A stretch of 64,000 nt of DNA from Lactobacillus sp. ESL0680 (GTDB taxonomy: Bacteria; Bacillota; Bacilli; Lactobacillales; Lactobacillaceae): assembly GCF_029392855.1 (NCBI RefSeq), contig NZ_CP113945.1, positions 806,001-870,000 of the forward strand, given 5' to 3'. Both the position numbers and the translations under genes were made by a program. The notes under the pieces were generated by a model. It was not told where the DNA came from. It did not search any database and saw nothing but the letters and a program-made list of their open reading frames with translations. Within the stretch, counting starts at the first letter, position 1, and each line of letters begins with the position of its first letter. Positions 10,918 through 20,229 of the stretch are shown here, one piece after another.

Positions 10918-11817
10918 ATGATGAGTGAGATGGACTACATTATCAAAAATACAATTTTAAAAGTTGTTATTTCAAGTAAGGGTGCTGAACTGCAAAGCGT
11001 TAAGAGCCAGCATAGCGGCTATGAATACCTCTGGCAGGCAGATCCTAATGTCTGGGGACGCCATGCGCCGGTATTATTTCCAATCGTTGGCCGGCTTAAA
11101 AATGATGAGTATACCTACCAGGGTAAGACTTATCATATGACGCAGCATGGCTTTGCTCGTGACATGGAGTTTAGCGTTGAACAGCAGACGGCAGAGAGTA
11201 TTACCTTTTTGCTTAAGGATACTCCCGAAACAAGAAAGATTTATCCGTTTAAGTTTGAATTGCGGGTCAATTACAATTTGTTAAATAACTTGCTTGAAGA
11301 GAACTTTAGCGTGACGAATAAGTCAGCTGGAGAAATGATTTTTGGTATTGGTGGCCATCCGGGATTTAATATTCCAACGACTAACTCAATTACTAAAGAA
11401 GATTACTACTTTAGTACCAAGCCTTCGATTGCAAGAGTGCAAATTCCGTTAAAGGGTTCCTATTTAGACTGGGATAATCGCTCGCTAGCCTCAACCAACA
11501 GTCTGATTACGTTAAGCGATCACTTATTTAAGAATGACGCGTTGATTTTTCAGATGAAGGGCCATGACAATAAGGTCTCACTTAGAACGGAGACGAGTGA
11601 TTTTCATGTTAATGTCTGGCTGCGGGATGCACCATTTGTCGGTGTTTGGTCACAATATCCGCAAACAGCCGACTATGTTTGTATTGAACCCTGGTGGGGA
11701 ATTGCGGATCTAAGTGATACGAATGGTAAGTTAGAAGAAAAGTACGGCATGAACCATCTGGCTCAAGAAGATACTTTTACAGCAGGTTTTGGCATGGCTT
11801 TTCATGATCAAAATTAA
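10918..11817 (+). CDS. Aldose 1-epimerase family protein (LacX/GalM-like)
   Basis: Likely hexose mutarotase-related enzyme of the LacX branch. About 295-299 residues of beta-rich sequence. The GAELQSV start, the LWQADPNVWGRHAPVLFPIVGRLK segment, TQHGFARDMEF, GGHPGFN and IEPWWGIAD near the end match the family. The start is uncertain: ATGs at 10918, 10921 and 10930 are all in frame and AAAGG sits at 10913-10917; 10930 begins closest to the usual family N-terminus. It is last in the trmFO-hslVU run. The substrate sugar cannot be told. Confidence 0.85.
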   Translation: MMSEMDYIIKNTILKVVISSKGAELQSVKSQHSGYEYLWQADPNVWGRHAPVLFPIVGRLKNDEYTYQGKTYHMTQHGFARDMEFSVEQQTAESITFLLKDTPETRKIYPFKFELRVNYNLLNNLLEENFSVTNKSAGEMIFGIGGHPGFNIPTTNSITKEDYYFSTKPSIARVQIPLKGSYLDWDNRSLASTNSLITLSDHLFKNDALIFQMKGHDNKVSLRTETSDFHVNVWLRDAPFVGVWSQYPQTADYVCIEPWWGIADLSDTNGKLEEKYGMNHLAQEDTFTAGFGMAFHDQN

Positions 11818-11820
11818 GCA

Positions 11821-11848
11821 AAAAAGAGACACTAACGTGTCTCTTTTT
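11821..11848. terminator. Bidirectional-type terminator after the epimerase
   Basis: Perfect 12-bp stem (11821-11832 with 11837-11848) around the loop TAAC, with A and T runs on either side. It ends the trmFO-to-epimerase transcript. Confidence 0.9.
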
Positions 11849-11863
11849 ACTTATAATTAACGC

Positions 11864-11891
11864 TTGCGAACAATTGTTCGAATAGCTATAA
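11864..11891 (+). promoter_or_regulatory. Promoter overlapped by a perfect LexA-type palindrome
   Basis: TTGCGA (11864-11869), 16 bases, TATAAT (11886-11891) form a promoter pointing to the + strand. Over the -35 and spacer lies CGAACAATTGTTCG (11867-11880), a perfect 14-bp palindrome fitting the Gram-positive SOS box (GAAC-N4-GTTC). No gene starts downstream on this strand; the transcript would run into a hairpin and then antisense to plsY. Confidence 0.55.
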
Positions 11892-11897
11892 TATAAA

Positions 11898-11926
11898 AGC
11901 CAGTAAACTAAGGTTTAACTGGCTGT
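11898..11926 (-). terminator. Terminator of plsY
   Basis: AGCCAGTAAAC near 11898 pairs with GTTTAACTGGCT with one bulged base. Read on the - strand it is followed by CTTTTAT, so it fits as the terminator of plsY (stop at 11940). Confidence 0.65.
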
Positions 11927-11939
11927 ATTTATTTCTAGT

Positions 11940-12575
11940 TTATAATTTGTGGTGCCGCTTTTTATACCAATAAAGCAAACCGAACGGGATGATATTCTCA
12001 CTGTGGTGCTCAAGGCGCTTAATGTTATCGCGATGTCTTGTAAAAAGAATAATGAGCATCACGCCCGCAATAATGGTTAAGAAAATATCGTGAAAGAAAA
12101 ATGACGCGATAAATATTGCTGTAATTGCGATTAGGCTTGATAAGCTAACGTACGATGTGATAAAGACAAGCGGTAAAAAGATTGCCGCACAAACACCAAA
12201 GAATTGGAGATTGTAGCCTAAGAAGACACCGGCGCTGGTGGCTACTGCCTTTCCGCCCTTAAATTTAAGGAAGATCGAGAAGGTATGGCCTAAAACGGCT
12301 AACCCACCGCAAATTAGTAAAACATACTTAGGGTACGGTAAATGAAAGATGCGTGGCAGACAGGTTGCAAGTGTTCCCTTGAGAACATCGACAACTAGTA
12401 CGAAGCTGCCCGCAACCGGTCCAAACACTCGAAATGAGTTGGTGGTACCGATATTTCCCGACCCGTATTTACGGATGTCCTCATGGAAGAATAATTTGCC
12501 GACAATTACCCCCGTCGGGAAGGATCCTATTAAGTATGCTAGAATAAATACCAGTAATAATTTCAAATTTATCAT
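11940..12575 (-). CDS. plsY: Glycerol-3-phosphate acyltransferase PlsY
   Basis: Membrane enzyme that transfers an acyl group from acyl-phosphate to glycerol-3-phosphate, the first committed step of phospholipid synthesis. 211 residues with five or so membrane segments. Family motifs are IGSFPTGVIVGK, the GSGNIGTTNSFRVFG motif (about 38-52), and LKFKGGKAVATSAGVFLG. It is divergent from parE, the plsY-parE arrangement common in Bacillota. The two DegV/FakB-like proteins in the window would feed the same acyl-phosphate pool. Confidence 0.95.
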   Translation of the reverse strand: MINLKLLLVFILAYLIGSFPTGVIVGKLFFHEDIRKYGSGNIGTTNSFRVFGPVAGSFVLVVDVLKGTLATCLPRIFHLPYPKYVLLICGGLAVLGHTFSIFLKFKGGKAVATSAGVFLGYNLQFFGVCAAIFLPLVFITSYVSLSSLIAITAIFIASFFFHDIFLTIIAGVMLIILFTRHRDNIKRLEHHSENIIPFGLLYWYKKRHHKL

Positions 12576-12672
12576 TTAAATCCTGCTCTCTTAGTGTATT
12601 AAAGCTATTTTAGCAAAAATTATCCAAGTTGGCGGTGAATTTTTAAATGATTTAATAACTGGAGGAGTTTAT

Positions 12673-14631
12673 TTGGTTAAAACAAATAAAAAAACAAGTT
12701 CTTACGATGACTCGTCAATTCAGATTCTTCACGGTTTAGAAGCAGTCAGAAAACGGCCGGGGATGTATATCGGGTCAACTGACATCCATGGTCTAAATCA
12801 ATTGGTTTACGAAATTGTCGATAACTCAGTTGATGAGGCAATGGCTGGCTATGGTAAAGAAATTGATGTGACAATTCATCAGGATAATAGCGTGACTGTG
12901 CGCGATTTTGGTCGAGGAATGCCAACAGGGATGCATAAGTCAGGAAAGCCGACGATTGAGGTTATCCTGACTGTTTTGCATGCCGGTGGTAAGTTTACTG
13001 AACAAAATTATAAGACATCAGGTGGTCTTCACGGTGTTGGTTCTTCTGTTGTTAATGCTTTATCCAGTTATCTAAAAGTTAGGGTTGTCCGTGACGGTAA
13101 AGCTTATGAAGAAGAGTTTGCTGACGGCGGTCATCCAGTAGGAACTTTGAAGTCACTGGGTAAGACTAAGGAAAAAACTGGAACAACAATTACGTTTAAG
13201 CCTGATGAAACTATTTTTTCAACGGTTAAGTATAAGTATGAAACGATTCAGGAACGTATTCGTGAGTCGGCATTCTTGTTAAAGGGTGTTCGGTTTGTTT
13301 TGACTGACGAACGTGAGCCGGAACATCATGATGATTTTAAGTACGATGACGGGATTAAGTCTTTTGTGTCTTATCTGAATGAAGGTAAAGACACTCTGAA
13401 TGATGTTTTTTATTTTGAAGGCAAGCAAGACGGGATGGAAGTTGAGTTTAGTGGTCAATATAGTGACAGCTATTCAGAAAACCTAGTTTCGTTTGTTAAT
13501 AATGTTCGCACCGCTGATGGTGGTACTCATGAAGTGGGTGCACGAAGTGGTTTTACGCGGGCGTTTAACGATTATGCCAAAAAGCAGGGTCTGCTGGGTA
13601 AAAAAGATAAAAATATTGATGGGTCTGACTATCGTGAAGGTCTTAGTGCCGTTCTTTCAGTAAAGATTCCGGAAGAATTGCTTGAGTTTGAAGGTCAAAC
13701 TAAGGGTAAATTGGGCACACCGCAGGCACGTTCAGTGGTTGATACACTCGTTTACGAGAAGATGTCATATTACTTAATGGAAAATGGGGAGTTAGCCCAG
13801 GACTTGGTTAAGAAGGCGCAACGGGCGAGGGATGCTCGTGAAGCAGCCAAAAAGGCACGTAATGAAAGCCGTAATGGCAAAAAGCGCCGCAAGAAAGAAG
13901 TTTTGTCTGGGAAGTTAACGCCAGCGCAATCGCGTAATCCTAAAAAGAATGAATTATTCTTGGTTGAGGGTGATTCTGCCGGTGGTTCTGCTAAGCAAGG
14001 CCGAGACCGAAAGTTTCAAGCAATTTTGCCGCTGCGGGGTAAAGTTCTAAATACCCAAAAGGCTAAATTACAAGATATCTTCAAAAATGAAGAAATCAAC
14101 ACCATGATTTATACCATTGGTGCTGGAGTTGGTGCCGAATTTAAGGCAGAAGATTCTAATTATGACAAAGTAATTATCATGACGGATGCCGATGACGATG
14201 GTGCGCACATTCAAATTTTGCTGCTGACGTTTTTCTACCGGTACATGCGGCCAATGATTGAGCAAGGCAAGGTTTATATTGCCTTGCCGCCGCTTTATCG
14301 CCTGCAAAAGGGCCGCGGAAAAAAGGCACAAGTTAAGTATTCCTGGACCGATGAAGAATTAGCAACTGACGAAAAGAATATGGGTCGGGGCTATATGCTG
14401 CAAAGATTTAAGGGTCTGGGTGAAATGAATGCCGAACAGTTATGGCAGACAACCATGAATCCAGAATCCAGAATATTAATTCGGGTGAAGATAGATGATG
14501 CTGCCCTGGCTGAACGCCGCGTTACGACACTGATGGGTGACAAGGTTGCTGCTAGACGGAAATGGATTGAACAGAACGTTAAATTTAGAATGGGCGAGAA
14601 CGCGTCAATCTTAGAAGAAGAAAATGAGTAA
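12673..14631 (+). CDS. parE: DNA topoisomerase IV subunit B
   Basis: ATPase subunit of topoisomerase IV, which decatenates daughter chromosomes. 652 residues. GHKL ATPase domain at the N-terminus (EAVRKRPGMYIGST, YEIVDNSVDEAMAG, GRGMPTG, TSGGLHGVGSSVVNALS) and a TOPRIM domain with LVEGDSAGGSAKQGRDR and MTDADDDGAHI. The start codon is TTG at 12673 with a strong GGAGGAG ribosome binding site five bases upstream. parC follows after 15 bases. Its location near the terminus is notable given the role in terminus decatenation. Confidence 0.96.
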   Translation: MVKTNKKTSSYDDSSIQILHGLEAVRKRPGMYIGSTDIHGLNQLVYEIVDNSVDEAMAGYGKEIDVTIHQDNSVTVRDFGRGMPTGMHKSGKPTIEVILTVLHAGGKFTEQNYKTSGGLHGVGSSVVNALSSYLKVRVVRDGKAYEEEFADGGHPVGTLKSLGKTKEKTGTTITFKPDETIFSTVKYKYETIQERIRESAFLLKGVRFVLTDEREPEHHDDFKYDDGIKSFVSYLNEGKDTLNDVFYFEGKQDGMEVEFSGQYSDSYSENLVSFVNNVRTADGGTHEVGARSGFTRAFNDYAKKQGLLGKKDKNIDGSDYREGLSAVLSVKIPEELLEFEGQTKGKLGTPQARSVVDTLVYEKMSYYLMENGELAQDLVKKAQRARDAREAAKKARNESRNGKKRRKKEVLSGKLTPAQSRNPKKNELFLVEGDSAGGSAKQGRDRKFQAILPLRGKVLNTQKAKLQDIFKNEEINTMIYTIGAGVGAEFKAEDSNYDKVIIMTDADDDGAHIQILLLTFFYRYMRPMIEQGKVYIALPPLYRLQKGRGKKAQVKYSWTDEELATDEKNMGRGYMLQRFKGLGEMNAEQLWQTTMNPESRILIRVKIDDAALAERRVTTLMGDKVAARRKWIEQNVKFRMGENASILEEENE

Positions 14632-14646
14632 AGAGGTTTTTAATTA

Positions 14647-17103
14647 ATGGCGATACAAGAACGAATTCGTGAAATGCCGCTTGAGCAGGTCATGGGTGAA
14701 CGATTTGGACGATATTCCAAATACATCATTCAAGAACGGGCTCTACCGGATATTCGTGATGGCTTAAAGCCAGTGCAAAGAAGAATCCTTTACGCAATGT
14801 ATCAGGATAATAACACTTACGACAAGCCGTTTAAAAAAGCAGCCAAGGCTGTAGGAAATATCATGGGTAACTTTCACCCACATGGCGACAGTTCGATTTA
14901 TGGGGCGCTAGTTCACTTATCACAAGACTGGAAAATGCGCGAGCCGCTAGTTGAAATGCACGGTAACAATGGTTCAATGGATGGCGATGGTCCCGCAGCT
15001 ATGCGTTATACGGAATCACGACTGAATAAGATTTCCAACATGCTGCTCCAGGATATTGATAAAGAAACCGTCAATATGGTGCTGAACTTCGATGACACGG
15101 AATATGAACCGACAGTTTTGCCAGCTAGATTTCCTAATTTACTGGTTAATGGTTCAACAGGAATTTCTTCAGGTTATGCGACTGATATTCCGCCACACAA
15201 CTTGTCTGAAGTGATTGATGCCACGATATATTTATTGAAACATCCAGATGCTACGCTTGACGACCTGATGAAGTATGTTCAAGGCCCAGATTTTCCTACA
15301 GGGGCAATTGTCATGGGGCAAAAGGGACTGCGTGAAGCTTATGAAACTGGTCGCGGCCGGATCCAGGTTCGGGCTAAGACTTCAATTCAAGAAATCCGTG
15401 GCCACCGCCAAGAAATTGTGATTACCGAAATTCCATTTGCTGTCAATAAGGCCTTAATGGTTAAGAAAATGGATGAAATCCGCCTTAATAAGGAGATTGA
15501 CGGGATTGCAGAAGTTCGTGATGAAACTGACCGTCACGGATTATCAATCGTTGTTGAACTTAAAAAGGATGCTGACGCGCAAAATATTTTGAATTATCTA
15601 TTCAAGAATACTGAACTGCAAGTTTCTTATAACTTCAACATGGTTGCAATTGATAATATGACACCAGTTCAAGTGGGATTGAAGCATATTTTGGCTTCTT
15701 ATCTTGACCACGAAAAAGATGTTGTCATCAAGCGAACTAAGTTTGACTTGAATAAGGCACAAAATCGTTTAGAAATCATTCAAGGATTAATCCACGCAAT
15801 GGATATCTTAGATCAAGTGATTAAGGTTATTCGTGGATCGAAGAATAAAACTGACGCTAAGAAGAACTTGACTGCTAATTTTGACTTTACCTCAAGACAG
15901 GCAGAAGCGATTGTTTCCCTGCAACTGTATCGTATGACTAACACCGATGTTGATGCATTAGTTGCAGAACAGACGGACTTAAACGAAAAGGTCGACCAGT
16001 ATCAACAATTGTTGTCTGATCCCAAGGTTTTGGACAAAGAAATTATTCGTGAATTATCAGCTGTTAAGCGTGAATTTGGCAATCCGCGGCGAACAGAAAT
16101 TTCTACTGCCACTGCCAAAATTCAAATTGATGAACAAGCATTAGTGACTGATGAACAAGTTCGCGTTTTAATCAGTCGTGACGGCTATTTGAAGCGCTCG
16201 TCATTACGCTCATGGCAATCAAGTGACGATGCCGAAAACGGCTTACCAGATGGCGATGATGTTGTTTTTGAGAAGACAATCTCAACATTAGCTAGTCTGT
16301 ACTTGTTTACCAACCGTGGTAATGTCATTTACCGCCCAGTCCATGAATTAGTTGAGGCCAAATGGAAAGAAACAGGGCAGCACTTGTCTCAGGAAATCGG
16401 CTTACCAAGTGATGAACAAGTAATTCGGGTTTTTGCGTTTGATAAGTTAGATAAAGAAGTCAACTTCTTGCTGGCTACCAATGATGGTTATATTAAGCAA
16501 CTAGAGCTGGCTAATTTACAGCCAACGAGAACATATCGCTCTAGGGCAATGACTGCCATGAAAATGAAGTCAACAGAAAGCCAAGTGGTTCGCGTTGATG
16601 TTGTTCAGCCGGATACAAAAGCAGAAATCATTTTGTTCACGCGTGATGCTTATGCCGTTCGTTATGATGTAAGTGAAGTACCGACATCTGGCGCCAAGGC
16701 CATTGGGGTTAAATCAGTTAATTTGAAAGATGATGACTTTATCGTGTCTTACATTTTAATTGAGCCTGAATACCTGGGCTTAATTAAAGTTGGATTGATT
16801 ACACAGCGTGGAGCTTTTAAGCAATTCAAGGCAGAACTAATTAACAAGGTATCACGGGCTAAGCGTGGAGTACTTGTCTTACGTGAATTAAAGACAAAGC
16901 CACACAGAATTTCTGCACTGGTATCTTATGGGCAAAATCACACTTTAAGTATTATTACTAGCAGTAAAAGAAAAGTAACATTACAAACTAATGAATATCC
17001 AGTGGGCGACCGTTATTCAAATGGTTCGTTTGTAATTGATACAATCAGTGATGGCGAGCCTGTCAGTTTACTGCTGGGTCAACCTTTATCTAATAATAAT
17101 TAA
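14647..17103 (+). CDS. parC: DNA topoisomerase IV subunit A
   Basis: DNA-cleaving subunit of topoisomerase IV. 818 residues. The catalytic tyrosine is Tyr121 (PAAMRYTES). The winged-helix domain is followed by the tower and a C-terminal beta-pinwheel with the repeated short blades expected for ParC. The quinolone-resistance region reads HPHGDSSIYGALVHLSQDW: serine is kept at the first hot spot (S82) but the position usually held by Glu is Gly86. It forms an operon with parE. Confidence 0.96.
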   Translation: MAIQERIREMPLEQVMGERFGRYSKYIIQERALPDIRDGLKPVQRRILYAMYQDNNTYDKPFKKAAKAVGNIMGNFHPHGDSSIYGALVHLSQDWKMREPLVEMHGNNGSMDGDGPAAMRYTESRLNKISNMLLQDIDKETVNMVLNFDDTEYEPTVLPARFPNLLVNGSTGISSGYATDIPPHNLSEVIDATIYLLKHPDATLDDLMKYVQGPDFPTGAIVMGQKGLREAYETGRGRIQVRAKTSIQEIRGHRQEIVITEIPFAVNKALMVKKMDEIRLNKEIDGIAEVRDETDRHGLSIVVELKKDADAQNILNYLFKNTELQVSYNFNMVAIDNMTPVQVGLKHILASYLDHEKDVVIKRTKFDLNKAQNRLEIIQGLIHAMDILDQVIKVIRGSKNKTDAKKNLTANFDFTSRQAEAIVSLQLYRMTNTDVDALVAEQTDLNEKVDQYQQLLSDPKVLDKEIIRELSAVKREFGNPRRTEISTATAKIQIDEQALVTDEQVRVLISRDGYLKRSSLRSWQSSDDAENGLPDGDDVVFEKTISTLASLYLFTNRGNVIYRPVHELVEAKWKETGQHLSQEIGLPSDEQVIRVFAFDKLDKEVNFLLATNDGYIKQLELANLQPTRTYRSRAMTAMKMKSTESQVVRVDVVQPDTKAEIILFTRDAYAVRYDVSEVPTSGAKAIGVKSVNLKDDDFIVSYILIEPEYLGLIKVGLITQRGAFKQFKAELINKVSRAKRGVLVLRELKTKPHRISALVSYGQNHTLSIITSSKRKVTLQTNEYPVGDRYSNGSFVIDTISDGEPVSLLLGQPLSNNN

Positions 17104-17106
17104 AAG

Positions 17107-17131
17107 GCTTACAATTTATAAGCAGATTTTT
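17107..17131 (+). terminator. Weak hairpin after parC
   Basis: GCTTA (17107-17111) can pair with TAAGC (17119-17123), followed by AGATTTTT. The stem is short, so this is a tentative terminator. Confidence 0.3.
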
Positions 17132-17253
17132 AATAAAATATGTTTATAGTTGGGTTAAAAGTTTTTGAATTATACTTTGACATGAGCGTAATTTTATTTG
17201 ATAATAGCATGTAAATATAAATATATTCTTGCTATGATAGAGGAAATTATTAC

Positions 17254-18189
17254 ATGCCTAAAACAGATACAATACTTTCAACTAAGTCCTTACATTATTT
17301 TTTACAATTAATTGATACGATGAATTACACGCAGGCTGCGCAAATATTGGGAATTACACAGCCGGCGTTGACGCAACAGATTAAAAAAATTGAACATGCA
17401 ATTGGTACACCCTTGTTTGGTCAAATGGGTAAAAAGCTTTATTTAACTGAAGCTGGTAAGGAACTGCAGACTGGGGCAATTAAGTTATTGAACACAATTA
17501 ACTCAGTTGTCAGCGGTATCCAAGAGTTTACTCAAGCTGACAAGGGTCAAGTCTCAATCGGTATCTTAGATAGCATTAACTCTGAAGTTTTGCGGCAGTT
17601 CTTGGTTGCTTTTAACCAAAAGAATCCTGATGTTACGCTTAATGTGACGTATTATGACCGCAAGAATTTGTGGTATAACTTGGACAATAACTTAATTGAT
17701 ATTGCAGTTATGTTCTTACCTGACAGTACCAAGAAGAGTCAGGCTGAATTACAACACCAATATGAACACTGCACGATTTATGAAGATCAATTGACGGTGT
17801 TAACTCATAAAGATACAGTTGAGGCAGGGCAGTCATACCCAATTTCTCGCTTTGCTCATCGCGAATGGGTTGCTTATCCAGATGATTTCTACTTAACACA
17901 ATTAATGAAGAAAAAGCTTGGCGCTAAGACCAACGTCAAAGACTGCCTGACTGTTCCAATTAGTTTTTCAGCAACTGAGCAGTTAGTTAAGACAGCACAA
18001 GAGACTGATTACGATACGTTTGTCAGTGATGCATATTATCAAGCTCATAAAGATGAGATTACATTGACGCCAGTTCACTTAAAAGAAGTTAAACCATTTG
18101 CTGTGTCGTTAGTTTATCGTAAAGGCAAAAAAGATGTTCCGCGGATCAATAATATTTTGACCGAATTTAAAAATTTCTTGGATAAATAA
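17254..18189 (+). CDS. LysR family transcriptional regulator
   Basis: 311 residues. The N-terminal winged helix-turn-helix is clear (LHYFLQLIDTMNYTQAAQILGITQPALTQQIKKIE, then GTPLFGQMGKKLYLTEAGKEL) and is followed by a LysR substrate-binding domain starting near residue 95 (GQVSIGILDSINSEVLRQF). Ribosome binding site AGAGGA nine bases before ATG. It stands alone between parC and ppaC; there is no divergent partner gene, so no target can be proposed from position. Confidence 0.9.
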   Translation: MPKTDTILSTKSLHYFLQLIDTMNYTQAAQILGITQPALTQQIKKIEHAIGTPLFGQMGKKLYLTEAGKELQTGAIKLLNTINSVVSGIQEFTQADKGQVSIGILDSINSEVLRQFLVAFNQKNPDVTLNVTYYDRKNLWYNLDNNLIDIAVMFLPDSTKKSQAELQHQYEHCTIYEDQLTVLTHKDTVEAGQSYPISRFAHREWVAYPDDFYLTQLMKKKLGAKTNVKDCLTVPISFSATEQLVKTAQETDYDTFVSDAYYQAHKDEITLTPVHLKEVKPFAVSLVYRKGKKDVPRINNILTEFKNFLDK

Positions 18190-18249
18190 CGTCTATTAGC
18201 TAAAATAGAATAGAACGATTATTTTATAAAAGAAGAAAGAGGAAGATTA

Positions 18250-19179
18250 ATGGAAAAAGAGTTAGTTTTTGGCCACCAAAATCCTGATACTGATGCGATT
18301 GGGACTGCGATAGCTTACGCATACTTACAAAACAAGTTGGGCTTTAACACCGAAGCTGTAGCATTGGGTGAACCTAACGATGAAACTGCCTATGCTTTAA
18401 AGAAGTTTGGCTTTGAAGCACCACGGGTAATTAAAACCGCTGCTAATGAAGTTGATAAGGTAATGCTTGTTGACCATAATGAGCCGCAACAGAGTGTTTC
18501 TGATATCGACCAGGTAACAGTAACTCACGTTGTTGACCACCACCGGATTATGAACTTTGACACTAGTTCACCACTGTTTTACTTAGCAGAACCTGTTGGT
18601 TGTACAAGTACAATTATGTGGAAGTTGTACAAGCACTTTGGTGTTGAAATTCCGCAAAACATTGCCGGAATTATGCTTTCCGCAATCATTTCTGACACTT
18701 TGCTGCTCAAGTCACCAACGACTACAGATGATGACAAAGAAGCTGTCGAAGCTTTGGCTAAGATTGCTGATGTTGACTACCAGACTTATGGTCTTGAAGA
18801 GTTAAAAGCTGGTACAAACATCGCTGCTAAGTCAGAAGAAGACTTAATTGATTTGGATGCTAAGAGTTTTGCTCTTAACGGCAAAAACGTCCGTGTTGCA
18901 CAAATTAATGTTGTTGACTTGCCAGAAGCAATGGAACGTAAAGATGCCTTCTTAAAGACAATGCAAGAAGCATCAGCTGCTAACGGCTATGACATGTTTA
19001 TGCTCTTGATTACTAATGTTCTTGATTCCGATTCAAAAGCTCTTGTAGTGGGCTCAGATGAGGCTCAAGCAGCATTTGAAAAGGCATTTGGTAAGGTTAC
19101 CGATTCAGAAATCAGTTTACCAGGAGTTGTTTCGCGTAAGAAGCAAGTTGTCCCACCATTGACTGAAGCTTTTAATTAA
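18250..19179 (+). CDS. ppaC: Manganese-dependent inorganic pyrophosphatase (family II)
   Basis: Hydrolyses pyrophosphate to phosphate, pulling biosynthetic reactions forward. 309 residues, DHH superfamily. Metal ligands are seen in [25 protein letters not shown] and [12 protein letters not shown]; the C-terminal DHHA2 domain ends in [14 protein letters not shown], the substrate-binding SRKKQ motif. Ribosome binding site GAAAGAGGAAG. Its stop codon lies inside a long perfect inverted repeat shared with the convergent XRE gene. Confidence 0.97.
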   Translation: MEKELVFGHQNPDTDAIGTAIAYAYLQNKLGFNTEAVALGEPNDETAYALKKFGFEAPRVIKTAANEVDKVMLVDHNEPQQSVSDIDQVTVTHVVDHHRIMNFDTSSPLFYLAEPVGCTSTIMWKLYKHFGVEIPQNIAGIMLSAIISDTLLLKSPTTTDDDKEAVEALAKIADVDYQTYGLEELKAGTNIAAKSEEDLIDLDAKSFALNGKNVRVAQINVVDLPEAMERKDAFLKTMQEASAANGYDMFMLLITNVLDSDSKALVVGSDEAQAAFEKAFGKVTDSEISLPGVVSRKKQVVPPLTEAFN

Positions 19180-19246
19180 ACTTAAATATCAAAAAAGACG
19201 AAGTAGGGAATTAATCCTACTTCGTCTTTTTTGATATTTAAGTTTA
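19177..19246. terminator. 31-bp perfect inverted repeat between convergent ppaC and XRE gene
   Basis: Arms 19177-19207 and 19216-19246 are perfectly complementary over 31 bp with an 8-base loop. Inside is a strong stem with A6 and T6 tracts, giving a terminator in both directions. The left arm starts at the ppaC stop codon. Confidence 0.9.
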
Positions 19247-19250
19247 AAAA

Positions 19251-19610
19251 TTAATCTTTGTTAATTTCTTTGGCTAAAATGATGAAAGACTTGCATACGC
19301 GTTCAGCCTTTTCAGGAGCCATTTTTCTTAATTCGTTAAGAACCTTCTTGATGAATACTGGAGTATTATCTTGATGATTTTCCGCTTTAACTTCCTTAAA
19401 GCGGTAAGCGTTCATGATAATGTCCGGTGTAGTTGTGTTCAAAGCTCTGGCAATTGAGTCAAGCTTTTGAATACTAATGTTTTGGTTCTTAGTACGTTCA
19501 AGACGTGAGATAAAGTTAACTGACAAATCACTTAATTCAGCGAGATCCTCCTGTGTCAGCTTCTGTTCACGTCGACGACGGCATATTTCTTTTCCTAAAT
19601 TTATACTCAT
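19251..19610 (-). CDS. XRE-family helix-turn-helix regulator
   Basis: 119 residues. A Cro/CI-type helix-turn-helix occupies about residues 6-62 (LGKEICRRRREQKLTQEDLAELSDLSVNFISRLERTKN), followed by a charged helical tail with no recognisable domain. The gene is monocistronic, at the edge of the terminus region, with over 1.3 kb of gene-free sequence upstream. This setting resembles a lone regulator left from a mobile element, but nothing else of such an element is visible. Target unknown. Confidence 0.85.
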   Translation of the reverse strand: MSINLGKEICRRRREQKLTQEDLAELSDLSVNFISRLERTKNQNISIQKLDSIARALNTTTPDIIMNAYRFKEVKAENHQDNTPVFIKKVLNELRKMAPEKAERVCKSFIILAKEINKD

Positions 19611-20195
19611 GGAATAAACAACCCTTTCAAAAAATAAACTCTATCCTATATATTATAAAATAAATATATTACAAAATAAAACAATAAAATTAATAAGTGT
19701 AAGCTTTAAGTTTAACTAATAAATGTAAAACTTAAAACTCACTTTTAAAAACCCCAGATAGTATTGTAGGACATTTTGCTGAAAATTCAAATAAAAATGC
19801 ACCTAGAAAAAGTCAACTTAAAATAAAAAAGGCAAAAAGTGGCAAATATTATCTTAAATGGGTAAATGGCTTGTTATATGGGAGTGTAGGATAGCAAGAT
19901 TAAAGGATAGTTAATTATTAAATGTTATATATTTAAATTTAGTCAAGTAAGTGCTTTAAATTTAAATTTTTAAAGATAATTTTTATTAAATAGATAGATA
20001 AATTAAATAATTACTTGATTTAAGTGAATATTTATTAATTTTTAGTAGCCGAATTTTTCTTTCGGCAGCAATTATTTTATGAAGTTGTTTAGTGCAAATC
20101 CTTTTTTAGTGTTGTTATGTGGTGCAAGAAAAAATTAAGAGGAAAGAACTTGGGAAGGAGAATATAAAAGAGTAATTGGTAGAATTACGTAAGTA

Positions 20196-20229
20196 ATAAC
20201 TTCGTATAATATATATTATGTAAAGTAAT
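20196..20229. other. loxP-like 13-8-13 dyad
   Basis: The left 13 bases (20196-20208) are identical to the loxP arm ATAACTTCGTATA. The next 8 bases are ATATATAT, and the right 13 (TATGTAAAGTAAT) match the loxP right arm at 9 of 13. Overall 27 of 34 positions agree with loxP by my count, with exact arm-spacer geometry. Chance in AT-rich DNA is possible. Confidence 0.35.

Noticed and set aside
20196-20229. Engineered loxP scar
   Set aside because: The spacer and right arm differ from loxP and from lox71/66/72 products, and no vector or marker sequence is nearby; a laboratory origin is not supported.
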